Below, piece by piece: positions 9,401 to 16,010 of a stretch of 52,548 bases of DNA; position 1 is the stretch's first letter, and the number at the start of each line of letters is the position of its first letter. Source of the DNA: Eubacterium sp. (GTDB lineage: Bacteria; Bacillota; Clostridia; Lachnospirales; Lachnospiraceae). The notes under the pieces are model-generated. The model was not told the origin of the DNA, searched no databases, and saw nothing but the letters and a program-made list of their open reading frames with translations. The stretch lies in assembly GCA_017459675.1 (NCBI GenBank), contig JAFUCM010000003.1:1-52548 (forward strand), read 5' to 3'. Made by a program: the position numbers and the translations under genes.

Positions 9401-9606
9401 TCCACCGCTTCTGTCACAACTTCTGTCTCTTCCGCTGTATCTTCAGCCGGAACCGCATTTTCTGCATCTTCTTCCACAACAGACACTGTCTCAACCTCTG
9501 CTGCCGGATCTTCGCTGTCAGCAAAAACAGCCATAGATCCGCCGCCCAGGGTCATGGAAAGTGCCAGTGTCATGGAAAGCAGTCTGCTCACTGTGCTTTT
9601 CTTCAT
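6499..9606 (-). CDS. Large secreted surface protein of the FMN cluster (Tp47-like repeats, basic C-terminal repeat)
   Basis: 1035 residues from the ATG at 9604-9606, preceded by AAGGAG at the right distance; an upstream in-frame ATG at 9651 lacks this. Signal peptide 1-29 (cleavage near VFA-DS), then an acidic Glu/Ala/Val/Thr stretch to about 135. Two related modules follow: one starting YVLMNIPYSAFYAAE with VDTVTSAT and GGSYH, and one with YYYGVETGVTPLTGTLYGYG, YDVISSAT and HHAGD. From memory these resemble the Tp47-type domains of some Firmicutes surface proteins, but this needs a profile search. About residues 825-940 hold two FIVAR-like helical repeats (AAVNAAKTAFQNLT and AAVNAAKAAFQNLT). 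The last 100 residues are Lys-rich (VSGNKKIKISKAGKVTVKKG), a repeat common at the end of Lachnospiraceae surface proteins and probably wall binding. It lies between apbE and the FMN-binding genes; its role there is unknown. Confidence 0.85.
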   Translation of the reverse strand: MKKSTVSRLLSMTLALSMTLGGGSMAVFADSEDPAAEVETVSVVEEDAENAVPAEDTAEETEVVTEAVDTEAEVETVVQSAAEEAAAAETAVTEEIAVETQAAADDSAGVEIEAAAAEETEQTDAALEAEAEFSGYVLMNIPYSAFYAAEGLDGVDTVTSATVKTYNQNMAGGSYHSGALNVTDPDTDDPLDGAEILGVTYPVKVNGDKSVLEGKTEVTNESTATITVATGKKTRDAKEVSGKDVLFASGDYAYYVLSEAPSNYKELTVDESGAFIFSAVKNAAQERTATKAELTYGGHYTPLTLSFEAPEIDDNAVVTGIILTTAEGSYALRHVENIWRKTELGWEWEDLDETGLSGKTITSITYYLQDGGVYKYNTNIYIKPQYKGSCTVVFNDLNTILVNGLPDDLVNAKASLYILNENRKTVLQEDIEIKDGKIVTTDPAVYGEKYVVVIESDNYADITSVEEKCMIKELSSTSIGGLTYFYANRNGDDDDTVYQATVKKRRDTIIYVFTSAQLTRVGETDYYYGVETGVTPLTGTLYGYGDGTETTYKEVYSKLGITTDASYDVISSATTYTSHHAGDIPSLVLFGTDENGDKAITGLSLGRVQKTVDAEKYVEASILSAAGEELTEEQREIIGVPLKVNPMKAPAKTKIKPETKSAEYTLSKYGVGEFKIVPNPETEGFDLKEYWSNVYAATISDGTTTVGAVHWVDLYGESGHDNLELELNNGKALATNEQEVNRYAAFFDESGCLKAGTYTITLYAEGYEDFKVSVEVTAEKAQAYAANALIKALSQNEYSTAAEAQAAVNAAKTAFQNLTDAQRELLKVSEEDITKAQTAATAQKEAEENAAAVEQVKALIAKANEKFATSDKAQAAVNAAKAAFQNLTEDQKALIGKEEIKELENALNKAQTAATAQKTAEDKAAEKKAGNKQQTVKKQSQSLKKLTPATKKLKASKLKKKKQTFKLKATINGQGKVTFKKVSGNKKIKISKAGKVTVKKGLKKGTYKVKVKVSIAATGNYTAAEATKTIKIKVK

Positions 9607-9692
9607 TCTCACTTCTCCTTCATTTTGTGATTTTAAATCAAGTTCTTGCAAAAATATCGCAGGTAGATAAGACTAACTCTAAAGAAAAAGCA

Positions 9693-9710
9693 TGACGAGG
9701 TTGCCCTCGT
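9693..9710 (-). promoter_or_regulatory. Leader hairpin with GNRA loop, possible attenuator
   Basis: In the 5' leader of the surface-protein gene a perfect 7-bp stem (GACGAGG/CCTCGTC) closes a GCAA loop on the minus strand. It is preceded by an A-rich run and followed 4 nt later by a T-rich run, so the extended fold resembles a terminator placed about 90 nt before the start codon. Confidence 0.35.
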
Positions 9711-9782
9711 CTTTCTTCTTACGGAATCCTTTTCAATAAGATTTCGCTCTTCCATCTGCAATTTCTTTGCTGCAAGTGGTAG

Positions 9783-9810
9783 TTTATATTAACTAACCGC
9801 ATAAAGTCAA
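9783..9810 (-). promoter_or_regulatory. Sigma-A-type promoter of the surface-protein gene
   Basis: On the minus strand TTGACT (9805-9810) and TATAAA (9783-9788) are separated by 16 nt. The start of transcription would fall near 9776, giving a leader of about 170 nt. The rest of 9607-9943 holds only the leader hairpin and the apbE terminator. Confidence 0.65.
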
Positions 9811-9890
9811 GCACTTTTTGAACTTTTTGTGAACCGTGTATTTATGTGCATCGCATATTTTCCTGATATCTTCGCAATATTATGCGATAC

Positions 9891-9922
9891 AAAACCCGCG
9901 CTGTTTTTACAAACGCGCGGGT
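9891..9922 (-). terminator. Rho-independent terminator of apbE
   Basis: An 8-bp stem (ACCCGCGC against GCGCGGGT) with a 13-nt loop, followed on the minus strand by TTTTGTAT, 22 nt after the apbE stop. Confidence 0.75.
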
Positions 9923-9943
9923 GATTTTTGTATGATCAATATT

Positions 9944-11173
9944 TTACGCTATCCAGTGTATTTCCAGATCACTGGTAAATTGTTCCTTAATCCCCTCTGT
10001 CGCATACAGCCGGCCGTCTGTATCCATCAGGATCATATCAAATTCATCACTGTGTGCGCGCCAGATTTCCGACGCCTTGTCCAGCCCCAGCACGAACATA
10101 GACGTGGACAGGCCGTCTGCAAGGGTCCCGTCTTCACTGACAATGGTGACAGAGACAAGATCTGCATCGGACGGATAGCCCGTCTTCGGATCGATGATGT
10201 GGTGGTAATAGACGCCGTCTTTTTCAAAATAGCGCTCGTAGCCGCCGGATGTGATGACCGCCTGGCTGTCTGTCTCCAGCACGCCGATATAATCAACACC
10301 TGCCAGTGCAGCACTGCCCGACGCCGCCTGCGAGAGCCAGGGCAGTGTATTCTCCTCTGTCCGTTCCGGCGTCTGAATGGCGACGCGCCAGCCGGAACCA
10401 TCCGGTTTCGGACCGTACACCTGCACATTGCCGCCGAGATTGATCATGCCCTGCACATCGTGCTTCATGAAAATATCTGTCAGCCGGCTGGACGCATAGC
10501 CCTTTGTGATACCACCGAGATCAATTTTCATGCCTTCTTTTTTGTAGGTGACAGTTTTGTTCTCAGCATCCAGCTCCAGCTGATCCGAACCGACAAGCGG
10601 GAGAAGTTCCGCCAGTTCTTCGTCTGAGGGAATCCGGTAATTTTCATCTGTAAAACCCCACGCCTGTTTCACCGGATAGACTGTGATCTCAAAGGCACCG
10701 TCTGTCTCTTCATTCAGTGCAATTGACCGCTCGATCAGGTAAGCGGTATCTTCTGAGAGCCGGCCGCCGCCGTTTTTATTAAGTGCCGCCACCTCGCTGT
10801 CTTCCGACTCTGCTGCCAGCAGCTGATCCAGCCGGAGGATTTCCGCCTCTGCTTCATCGAGCGCCGTCTCCGCATCCTCGCCGTAGGCGCTGAATGTCAT
10901 GTAGGTGTCCATGGCAAAGACTTCGCGGGTGAGGAGCTCCTCTGCTGATGATGCGGCATTCTGCGATGATGTGCCAGTCTGTGATGATGCAGTATTTTCC
11001 GATGGTGCAGCTTCCTGAGAAGATGCAATACTTTGTGAAGCAGCTGCCTCGCTGACAGCTTTTTCATCTCCGCTATCCGCTGCCCGCTCTGCTGCGTTCC
11101 CGCATCCATTGAGCAGCAAAAGTATGGAAACAAGTCCTATCGCTAAAAGTTTCTTCCTATTCCGGTAATGCAT
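9944..11173 (-). CDS. apbE: FAD:protein FMN transferase ApbE (lipoprotein)
   Basis: 409 residues. The N-terminal lipobox LLNGC puts the lipidated Cys at position 24, so the enzyme sits on the outer face of the membrane. A Ser/Ala/Thr-rich linker with a repeated SSQ pattern (35-80) precedes the catalytic domain. Family motifs are all visible: AMDTYMTF near the start, DLGGITKGYA, INLGGNVQVYG, ITSGGYERYF, HHIIDPKTGYPSD and ADGLSTSMFVLG. The enzyme moves FMN from FAD onto Thr in the SGAT motifs of secreted proteins, using Mg2+. Six such domains are encoded in the two genes downstream. It ends with its own terminator, and the next gene has its own promoter, so apbE may be a separate transcript from the rest of the cluster. 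Confidence 0.95.
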   Translation of the reverse strand: MHYRNRKKLLAIGLVSILLLLNGCGNAAERAADSGDEKAVSEAAASQSIASSQEAAPSENTASSQTGTSSQNAASSAEELLTREVFAMDTYMTFSAYGEDAETALDEAEAEILRLDQLLAAESEDSEVAALNKNGGGRLSEDTAYLIERSIALNEETDGAFEITVYPVKQAWGFTDENYRIPSDEELAELLPLVGSDQLELDAENKTVTYKKEGMKIDLGGITKGYASSRLTDIFMKHDVQGMINLGGNVQVYGPKPDGSGWRVAIQTPERTEENTLPWLSQAASGSAALAGVDYIGVLETDSQAVITSGGYERYFEKDGVYYHHIIDPKTGYPSDADLVSVTIVSEDGTLADGLSTSMFVLGLDKASEIWRAHSDEFDMILMDTDGRLYATEGIKEQFTSDLEIHWIA

Positions 11174-11268
11174 TCTGGTAAATCCTCTTGGTTTGAAACG
11201 CCTAACTCGCTGGCCGCTTCATTCTATCAGAGATTTTGGAGCAAGGCAAGTACTATTCTGCTGCCCTG

Positions 11269-11300
11269 AAAAAACGCCCTCTGACCTTGTCAGAGAACGT
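11269..11300 (-). terminator. Rho-independent terminator of the vapBC operon
   Basis: The minus strand shows CTCTGAC/GTCAGAG with a 3-nt loop, flanked by AACG and followed by GGCGTTTTTTC. It begins right after the toxin stop. Confidence 0.8.
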
Positions 11301-11693
11301 TTATTCAACATACCACATTGTTTTTACATCGTACTTTGTAATATTTCCATCTGCCGTTATAAATATCAGATCTTCTTCCTGAGCCTGACATATCATCAAA
11401 CGGTCAAATGGATCCCTGTGTATCCACGGAAGTTCCTCCAGCCTTGCAAGATGACTGGCTTTAATCTGCAGGATTGAAATACCATAATCACTACAATCCT
11501 GCATGAGTGTGTCGATCGAAGCAGGCAGCTTGAGTTTATTCAAACTGCTCTTGATTGACATTTCCCAAAAACAGGCAACGCTGATAAAAAACTGTTCCTC
11601 TGAATCTTCAATCGCAGTTTTGACAGAATCCGGCAGTTTTGAATCACCTGTAATGAACCAGTAAAACGTATGTGTATCAAGTAAATACATCAC
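11301..11693 (-). CDS. vapC: PIN-domain toxin, VapC type
   Basis: 130 residues, the normal length of the family. The PIN ribonuclease acidic residues are in place: Asp in YLLDTHTFYWF near the start, Glu in the CFWEMSIK helix, Asp in HRDPFDRLMICQA, and Asp in IFITADGNI. The HRDPFDR form groups it with the PilT/VapC subfamily that begins LLDTH. Family knowledge: Mg2+-dependent RNase that cuts tRNA or rRNA and is held in check by the co-encoded antitoxin. The ATG overlaps the antitoxin stop by 4 nt and has GGGAG upstream. Confidence 0.9.
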   Translation of the reverse strand: MMYLLDTHTFYWFITGDSKLPDSVKTAIEDSEEQFFISVACFWEMSIKSSLNKLKLPASIDTLMQDCSDYGISILQIKASHLARLEELPWIHRDPFDRLMICQAQEEDLIFITADGNITKYDVKTMWYVE

Positions 11694-11905
11694 ATATACT
11701 CCCTGAAATCGTCAATTGGTGCATCGAAATCATCCGCCATCCATCCCTGACCACGATACTTTCCTGCAAGTCCTTTTCTTTTCAAAGATGTTGATTTGCC
11801 CGATATATTATTTTCAATCTTAATAAATCTCATGAATCTGACTACTTCCATAATCGCATCATCAGACATCCCTTCTGCCTCTTTAACCAAAAGATCGATT
11901 GGCAT
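11690..11905 (-). CDS. Antitoxin of the VapC-type pair
   Basis: 71 residues from the ATG at 11903-11905, preceded by AAGGGGGTG; a GTG three codons upstream is also in frame. The N-terminal half is helical (VKEAEGMSDDAIMEVVRFMRFI), and the C-terminus is short and charged, ending DDFDAPIDDFREYM, the usual toxin-wrapping tail of DUF2281-like antitoxins paired with PIN toxins. The DNA-binding class is not clear. The order antitoxin then toxin with a 4-nt overlap is typical. Confidence 0.85.
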   Translation of the reverse strand: MPIDLLVKEAEGMSDDAIMEVVRFMRFIKIENNISGKSTSLKRKGLAGKYRGQGWMADDFDAPIDDFREYM

Positions 11906-11988
11906 TATCTTCACCCCCTTACAGTTTCCATAATTATATCATACTTTACCAACTTCTTCTACCTGTACTTTTTCTTGTCAGCTATTCC

Positions 11989-13353
11989 TTAGTATTCCAT
12001 CCGCTTCAATTCGGGCAGAATCGTCAGCAGCATCGTAACAAAGCAGGCAGTCCCGCCGATCACGTTGGACACCGGCTCCGCCAGAAAGACGCCGTCCGTC
12101 CCCATGTGAAATACATACGGCAGCATGTAAGTCAGCGGCACAACGATGACGACCTTCCGGAACAAAGAGAAAAAGATCGCCCGTTTTTTCTTATTGAGTG
12201 CCTTGAATGTCGTCTGTCCGCAGTACTGGAACGTCATAAACGGAAATGCGAAGAAATACAGCCGCACGCCGCGCGCCGTATCTTCCAGGATGGTATGGTC
12301 CGACGTGAAAATCCTGATAAATGCGTGGGTCTGCCAGCTGATGATGCCCCATGCGACGAGTGTATAAATCACGCCCATTGCCGCCATGACTTTCATGGCC
12401 TTCCTGACGTTCTGCGGCCGCCGCGCACCGTAGTTGTAGCTGATCGTCGGCGTCGCGCCCTCTGCGAAAGCCAGGACCGGAAGTTCCACCATCTGCCGGA
12501 TCGACGAGACAATTGCCATCACCGAGACATAGACATCCCCGCCCATCGCTGCCAGTACGTTGTTGCAGCTGATCTGAACCAGACTGTTGGTAAACATCAT
12601 GACAAAGGAAGACAGTCCGAGACTCACAATATTCCATGCACGCCGCCAGTTATGGAAAAAGGCATGCAGGGAAAATAAATGCACCCGGATCGCAATTCGT
12701 TTCCCGAACAGGAACCAGAGTACAAATGCCGCCGAGAGACCCTGCGCAATCACGGTTGCGATGGCCGCGCCGCGAATCCCCAATCCCAGCGTAAAAATAA
12801 ACAGCGGATCGAGGATCAGGTTGCCGACCGCACCGATCACAACCGTCAGCATGCCGATCCCAGGAAATCCCTGCGCCGTAATAAACGGATTCATACCGGA
12901 TGCCAGCATCGTAAATGCAGTTCCGGTCAGATAAATACGCAGATACGGGAGGCTGTACACAAGTGCGGCATCTGATGCCCCGAGCAGCCGGAGGATCGGC
13001 TCACCGAAAATCCAGCCGGCGATCATCAGAATCCCCGCTGTAAATAACAGAAGTGAAAAAGAAGTGTCCATCAGCCGGCCGGCCTCTTCGTCCTCCCCCA
13101 TGCCGCGCCGGATCGCGAAGAGCGGCATACCGCCGGAACCGTACAGATTGGTGAATGCCGTAATCATCGTGATCACCGGAAAGCAAAGCCCGACGCCGCC
13201 GAGCGCAGCTGTCCCGACATCCGGAATCCGCGCGATAAAGATACGGTCCACGATATTATAGAGCAGCTGAAATAACTGCGCCACCAGCATCGGCAGCGCA
13301 GTCCACAGGATATTCTTCGTTATTTGATTGCTGTTATAATCTACCTGTTTCAT
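11989..13353 (-). CDS. MATE-family multidrug efflux transporter
   Basis: 454 residues from the ATG at 13351-13353 (GGGAG 9 nt upstream); a longer in-frame start at 13419 would add 22 residues and is unlikely. Twelve hydrophobic segments in two related halves. N-terminal half: MLVAQLFQLLYNIVDRIFIAR, TAALGGVGLCFPV and YGSGGMPLFAIRRG; C-terminal half: NSLVQISCNNVLAAMGGDVYV and EGATPTISYNYGARRPQNVRKA. This is the DinF/NorM-like group common in Clostridia, which uses Na+ or H+ gradients to export cationic compounds. The substrate is unknown. It is the last gene of the minus-strand run and sits 73 nt after the NifX-like gene. Confidence 0.93.
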   Translation of the reverse strand: MKQVDYNSNQITKNILWTALPMLVAQLFQLLYNIVDRIFIARIPDVGTAALGGVGLCFPVITMITAFTNLYGSGGMPLFAIRRGMGEDEEAGRLMDTSFSLLLFTAGILMIAGWIFGEPILRLLGASDAALVYSLPYLRIYLTGTAFTMLASGMNPFITAQGFPGIGMLTVVIGAVGNLILDPLFIFTLGLGIRGAAIATVIAQGLSAAFVLWFLFGKRIAIRVHLFSLHAFFHNWRRAWNIVSLGLSSFVMMFTNSLVQISCNNVLAAMGGDVYVSVMAIVSSIRQMVELPVLAFAEGATPTISYNYGARRPQNVRKAMKVMAAMGVIYTLVAWGIISWQTHAFIRIFTSDHTILEDTARGVRLYFFAFPFMTFQYCGQTTFKALNKKKRAIFFSLFRKVVIVVPLTYMLPYVFHMGTDGVFLAEPVSNVIGGTACFVTMLLTILPELKRMEY

Positions 13354-13426
13354 TGCCTTCACTCCCGCGGACTGCCTGTTAATCTTTCGGCAGCATCCGC
13401 CATGAGCGTCGGAAAGCATTCAGCGA

Positions 13427-13801
13427 TTATGCTTCGGCGTCATCTTTACTTTCATCTTCACATTTCAGTTTGTCCGGATCGGTCTCATAGACAAGTGTTC
13501 CGGCAAGCAGCGCGTCCAGCGCCTGATCGGCATCACCCTCGACACCGCCAAACAGCTCGATTCCCGCATCTGCGACCGCCTTCTGGCCGGCTTTGCAGAT
13601 CCCGCCGCAAATCAGCTTGCTGACGCCGGCGCCGCGCAGGAAGTTTGCCTTCTCCTCATGCTGCTCATCCATGTTCGCCACACGGATCTCACGGCCCCAC
13701 TGGATATTTCCGGCATCATCGATCTGATATACTTTAAATGCGTTCGCATGTCCGAATTTTTTTGCGATTTCACCATTATCATAAGCTGCTGCAATTCTCA
13801 T
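13427..13801 (-). CDS. NifX/NifB-type dinitrogenase iron-molybdenum cofactor domain protein
   Basis: 124 residues. The fold starts MRIAAAYDNGEIAKKFGHANAFKVYQID, where FGHA is the conserved entry motif of the Nif cofactor-binding family, followed by KLICGGICKAGQKAVADAGIELFGGVEGDADQALDALLAG. Two Cys in ICGGICKAG could bind metal. The acidic C-terminus (CEDESKDD) is ordinary for stand-alone homologues in non-diazotrophic Clostridia. No nif genes are nearby, so a nitrogenase role is not supported; iron-sulfur or metal handling is the best guess. RBS AGGAG upstream of the ATG. Confidence 0.9.
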   Translation of the reverse strand: MRIAAAYDNGEIAKKFGHANAFKVYQIDDAGNIQWGREIRVANMDEQHEEKANFLRGAGVSKLICGGICKAGQKAVADAGIELFGGVEGDADQALDALLAGTLVYETDPDKLKCEDESKDDAEA

Positions 13802-13920
13802 ATACTGTTCTTCTCCTGTAATTTTCTATTTTTTCCATGCGCTCCGGTTCAAATCTTCCGCATTTGCATTTTGGATGATCCACACAGAACGAATCGTCAT
13901 ACTCGGATTTCGCGAATTTC

Positions 13921-14331
13921 TCAGAACTTTCCTGCTGCCTTCTGCAGAATTTCATCCCGCATCTCGTCTGTCAGAACACCGTGCGTCCACTCCATGCCGA
14001 CATTATCATTTGTCCTGCGCGGGATCAGATGAATATGGAAATGAAATACCGTCTGTCCTGCACACAGTCCGTTGTTCTGCAGAATATTATAGCCTTCACA
14101 GGGAAGCACTTCCTTCAGGACAGTCGCAACTTTCTTCGCAACGATCATGGCTTTTCCTGCCAGCTCTTCCGGAATGGTCATCAGATTCTCGTAATGCTGT
14201 TTGGGAATTACCAGCGCATGTCCGTAAGAAGCCGGATTCAGATCCAGAATTACGCGGAAATCCGCGTCCTCATAAAGCGTTGCAGACGGAATCTCACCGA
14301 CAGCGATTTTGCAGAAAATACAGTCACTCAT
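13921..14331 (-). CDS. HIT-family nucleotide-binding hydrolase
   Basis: 136 residues from the ATG at 14329-14331 (AGGAG upstream); the frame is open further upstream but that part is not HIT-like. It begins SDCIFCKIAVGEIPS, with the zinc-type Cys pair of bacterial HIT proteins, and carries the catalytic histidine triad in HFHIHLIPR. Homologues hydrolyse adenosine 5'-phosphoramidates or dinucleoside polyphosphates; the substrate here is unknown. It follows the rhomboid gene by 41 nt. Confidence 0.95.
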   Translation of the reverse strand: MSDCIFCKIAVGEIPSATLYEDADFRVILDLNPASYGHALVIPKQHYENLMTIPEELAGKAMIVAKKVATVLKEVLPCEGYNILQNNGLCAGQTVFHFHIHLIPRRTNDNVGMEWTHGVLTDEMRDEILQKAAGKF

Positions 14332-14372
14332 CTTTTGTTCTCCTTCCATCTCTTTCATAACATCAGCATCTG

Positions 14373-15074
14373 CTATTCTCCGCGTCTGTTTCTCAAACGG
14401 AGCAGCGGCACAAACAGTAGGGTAATGATAACACCTGCAAGAAATCCTCCCAGGTGGGCATATCCATCCACGCCTTCCTGCCGGAATCCGACCCACAGTG
14501 AAAACGCCGCCATGAGCAGCATCCGGCGCAGTGTCAGATCTTCCAGCCTGCCGCGATGCACAATTACAAGAATCAACAGTCCTCCGACAACCGCAAAAAT
14601 TGCGCCCGAGGCGCCTGCCGAAACAGCTGTTTCTCCGACTGTCAGTTCATGGCGGAATGAAAACCATCCGGCGTAAATGCCGCCGGCCACATACAGCAGC
14701 AGATATGGCAGTTTCCCGAGATACCGCTCCATGTAATCACCGATAAAAAACAGCAGAAGCATGTTGCTGAACAAATGCTCAAACCCGAAATGCAGAAACA
14801 TAGAAGTAAACAGCCGGTAATATTCACCTGCCCGGATCAGCGGCGCATATGCGGCACCCCAGCGCAGCATGTTGTCCGGATCACTGCTTCCGCCATTTGC
14901 TTCCACAATCAGGAACATAACAATATTCGCTGCGATCAGCATAAAATTCAAATAACTTTTATCTTTTCGCTTCAGGATCCTGTCAACAATATCGTCATTC
15001 GGATCCGGCTGCCAGTTCTGCGTATCAGACATCTCTTCCCTGTTTCTTTCCCATTGCCTCCAACTGTCCGGCAT
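14373..15074 (-). CDS. Rhomboid-family intramembrane serine protease
   Basis: 233 residues if started at the ATG at 15072-15074, which has AGGAAGG at good spacing; ATGs at 15131 and 15032 are alternatives. A polar cytoplasmic N-terminus precedes six membrane segments. Catalytic residues are visible: Ser in SAGASGAIFAVVG and His in DGYAHLGGFLAG. The YRLFTSMFLHFGFEHLFSNM loop with two His is the conserved L1/TM2 region. The enzyme cuts single-pass membrane proteins inside the membrane. It lies 87 nt downstream of the Tad locus on the same strand; whether it works on pilin-associated proteins is only a possibility. Confidence 0.93.
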   Translation of the reverse strand: MPDSWRQWERNREEMSDTQNWQPDPNDDIVDRILKRKDKSYLNFMLIAANIVMFLIVEANGGSSDPDNMLRWGAAYAPLIRAGEYYRLFTSMFLHFGFEHLFSNMLLLFFIGDYMERYLGKLPYLLLYVAGGIYAGWFSFRHELTVGETAVSAGASGAIFAVVGGLLILVIVHRGRLEDLTLRRMLLMAAFSLWVGFRQEGVDGYAHLGGFLAGVIITLLFVPLLRLRNRRGE

Positions 15075-15161
15075 GTGCACCTTCCTGATTCCATGCACTG
15101 CCTCCCTGATGATACCATGGATGACAGGCACCTTGCAAGATTCCGGATGGCCGGTTCACTT

Positions 15162-15848
15162 TCAGGCTGCCGCTTTCGCTTTCTCCTTCGCGGCACATCT
15201 GCTGCAGATGTGGAGCCCGGAAACATCCGATTCTTTTACCAGATGCACATGCCTGGTCAGCCCGCTGCAGCCCGCCGCGTTGTGGTAGCTGTCCCCCTGC
15301 GGTGAAATATACACCACGCCGTTAACACCGCCGCTGCCGATGCACTTTTCACAGGCATGATAATGTTTTCCGGACTGATTCTTCCTGCGGACTGCATCAG
15401 CCACAGACACCGCCTCCCAGGACAGATCAAGATGTGTACAGTCCGATGCGGTATGATAAACACTCTCATAATCCGTAACATACACAAGCCTTTCTTCACC
15501 CTCTGCTCCATCCGTTTCATCTCCCCCGGAATAACCGATCCATGCACGCACACGCCCGCGGCATCTGAGCCTGATCGCGGCGGCATCAAACGCAAATCCG
15601 GGGACCCGGAAACGCACCGAACCGGGCAGATCAATAATCCCGTCCTTCAGAGATCTCCCCGAAGCTGCAACCGTTCCGGCAGCTGCGGCAGTTTTTTCCG
15701 CCTTTTGCTGCAGCTCAATGGTTTTTCTTGCATATAAGCCATAGACATCAAGCGCACAGATCAGCATCACCATACACAAAAAGAAAAACGGCAGCGAAAA
15801 TGCCGCCTCAACAGTCATACTTGCCCGCCGTAAATTCATTTTTTTCAT
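15162..15848 (-). CDS. TadE-like pseudopilin with duplicated Cys/His (probable metal-binding) modules
   Basis: 228 residues from the ATG at 15846-15848. The N-terminus RASMTVEAAFSLP plus the following hydrophobic stretch is the TadE/pseudopilin signal: a short basic leader, MTVEAA, then one membrane helix to about residue 40. After a variable middle part, two related modules appear: YVTDYESVYHTASDCTHLDL ending HYHACEKC, and YISPQGDSYHNAAGCSGL ending HICSRC. Each has Y-H-x3-C-x2-L and a final C-x2-C, a pattern that would hold one Zn or Fe ion (inference). The last residues are KEKAKAAA. It is the last gene of the Tad locus, 162 nt after the FHA gene. Confidence 0.85.
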   Translation of the reverse strand: MKKMNLRRASMTVEAAFSLPFFFLCMVMLICALDVYGLYARKTIELQQKAEKTAAAAGTVAASGRSLKDGIIDLPGSVRFRVPGFAFDAAAIRLRCRGRVRAWIGYSGGDETDGAEGEERLVYVTDYESVYHTASDCTHLDLSWEAVSVADAVRRKNQSGKHYHACEKCIGSGGVNGVVYISPQGDSYHNAAGCSGLTRHVHLVKESDVSGLHICSRCAAKEKAKAAA

Positions 15849-16010
15849 ATTCGTGATTTCTCTCCTTCTGATTGCCGGGCGCCTGCACGAACCTGAGCAG
15901 GCGCCCACTGATCGTTTTCGATACTCTGTTCCAATCCTCCTCCGTTTTCCGGTTTCTTCTGTTCTTTGTTCTTCTGATTCGTTCCGCACGCTTTTCCCGG
16001 CTCCGTCCGG

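Noticed and set aside
13427..13801. Nitrogenase cofactor gene as sign of nitrogen fixation
   Set aside because: Stand-alone NifX-like proteins are common in non-fixing Clostridia and no nif structural gene is in the window.
13921..14496. Longer HIT protein beginning at 14496
   Set aside because: The first 55 residues overlap the rhomboid gene end and do not resemble HIT proteins; the ATG at 14331 has a proper ribosome binding site.
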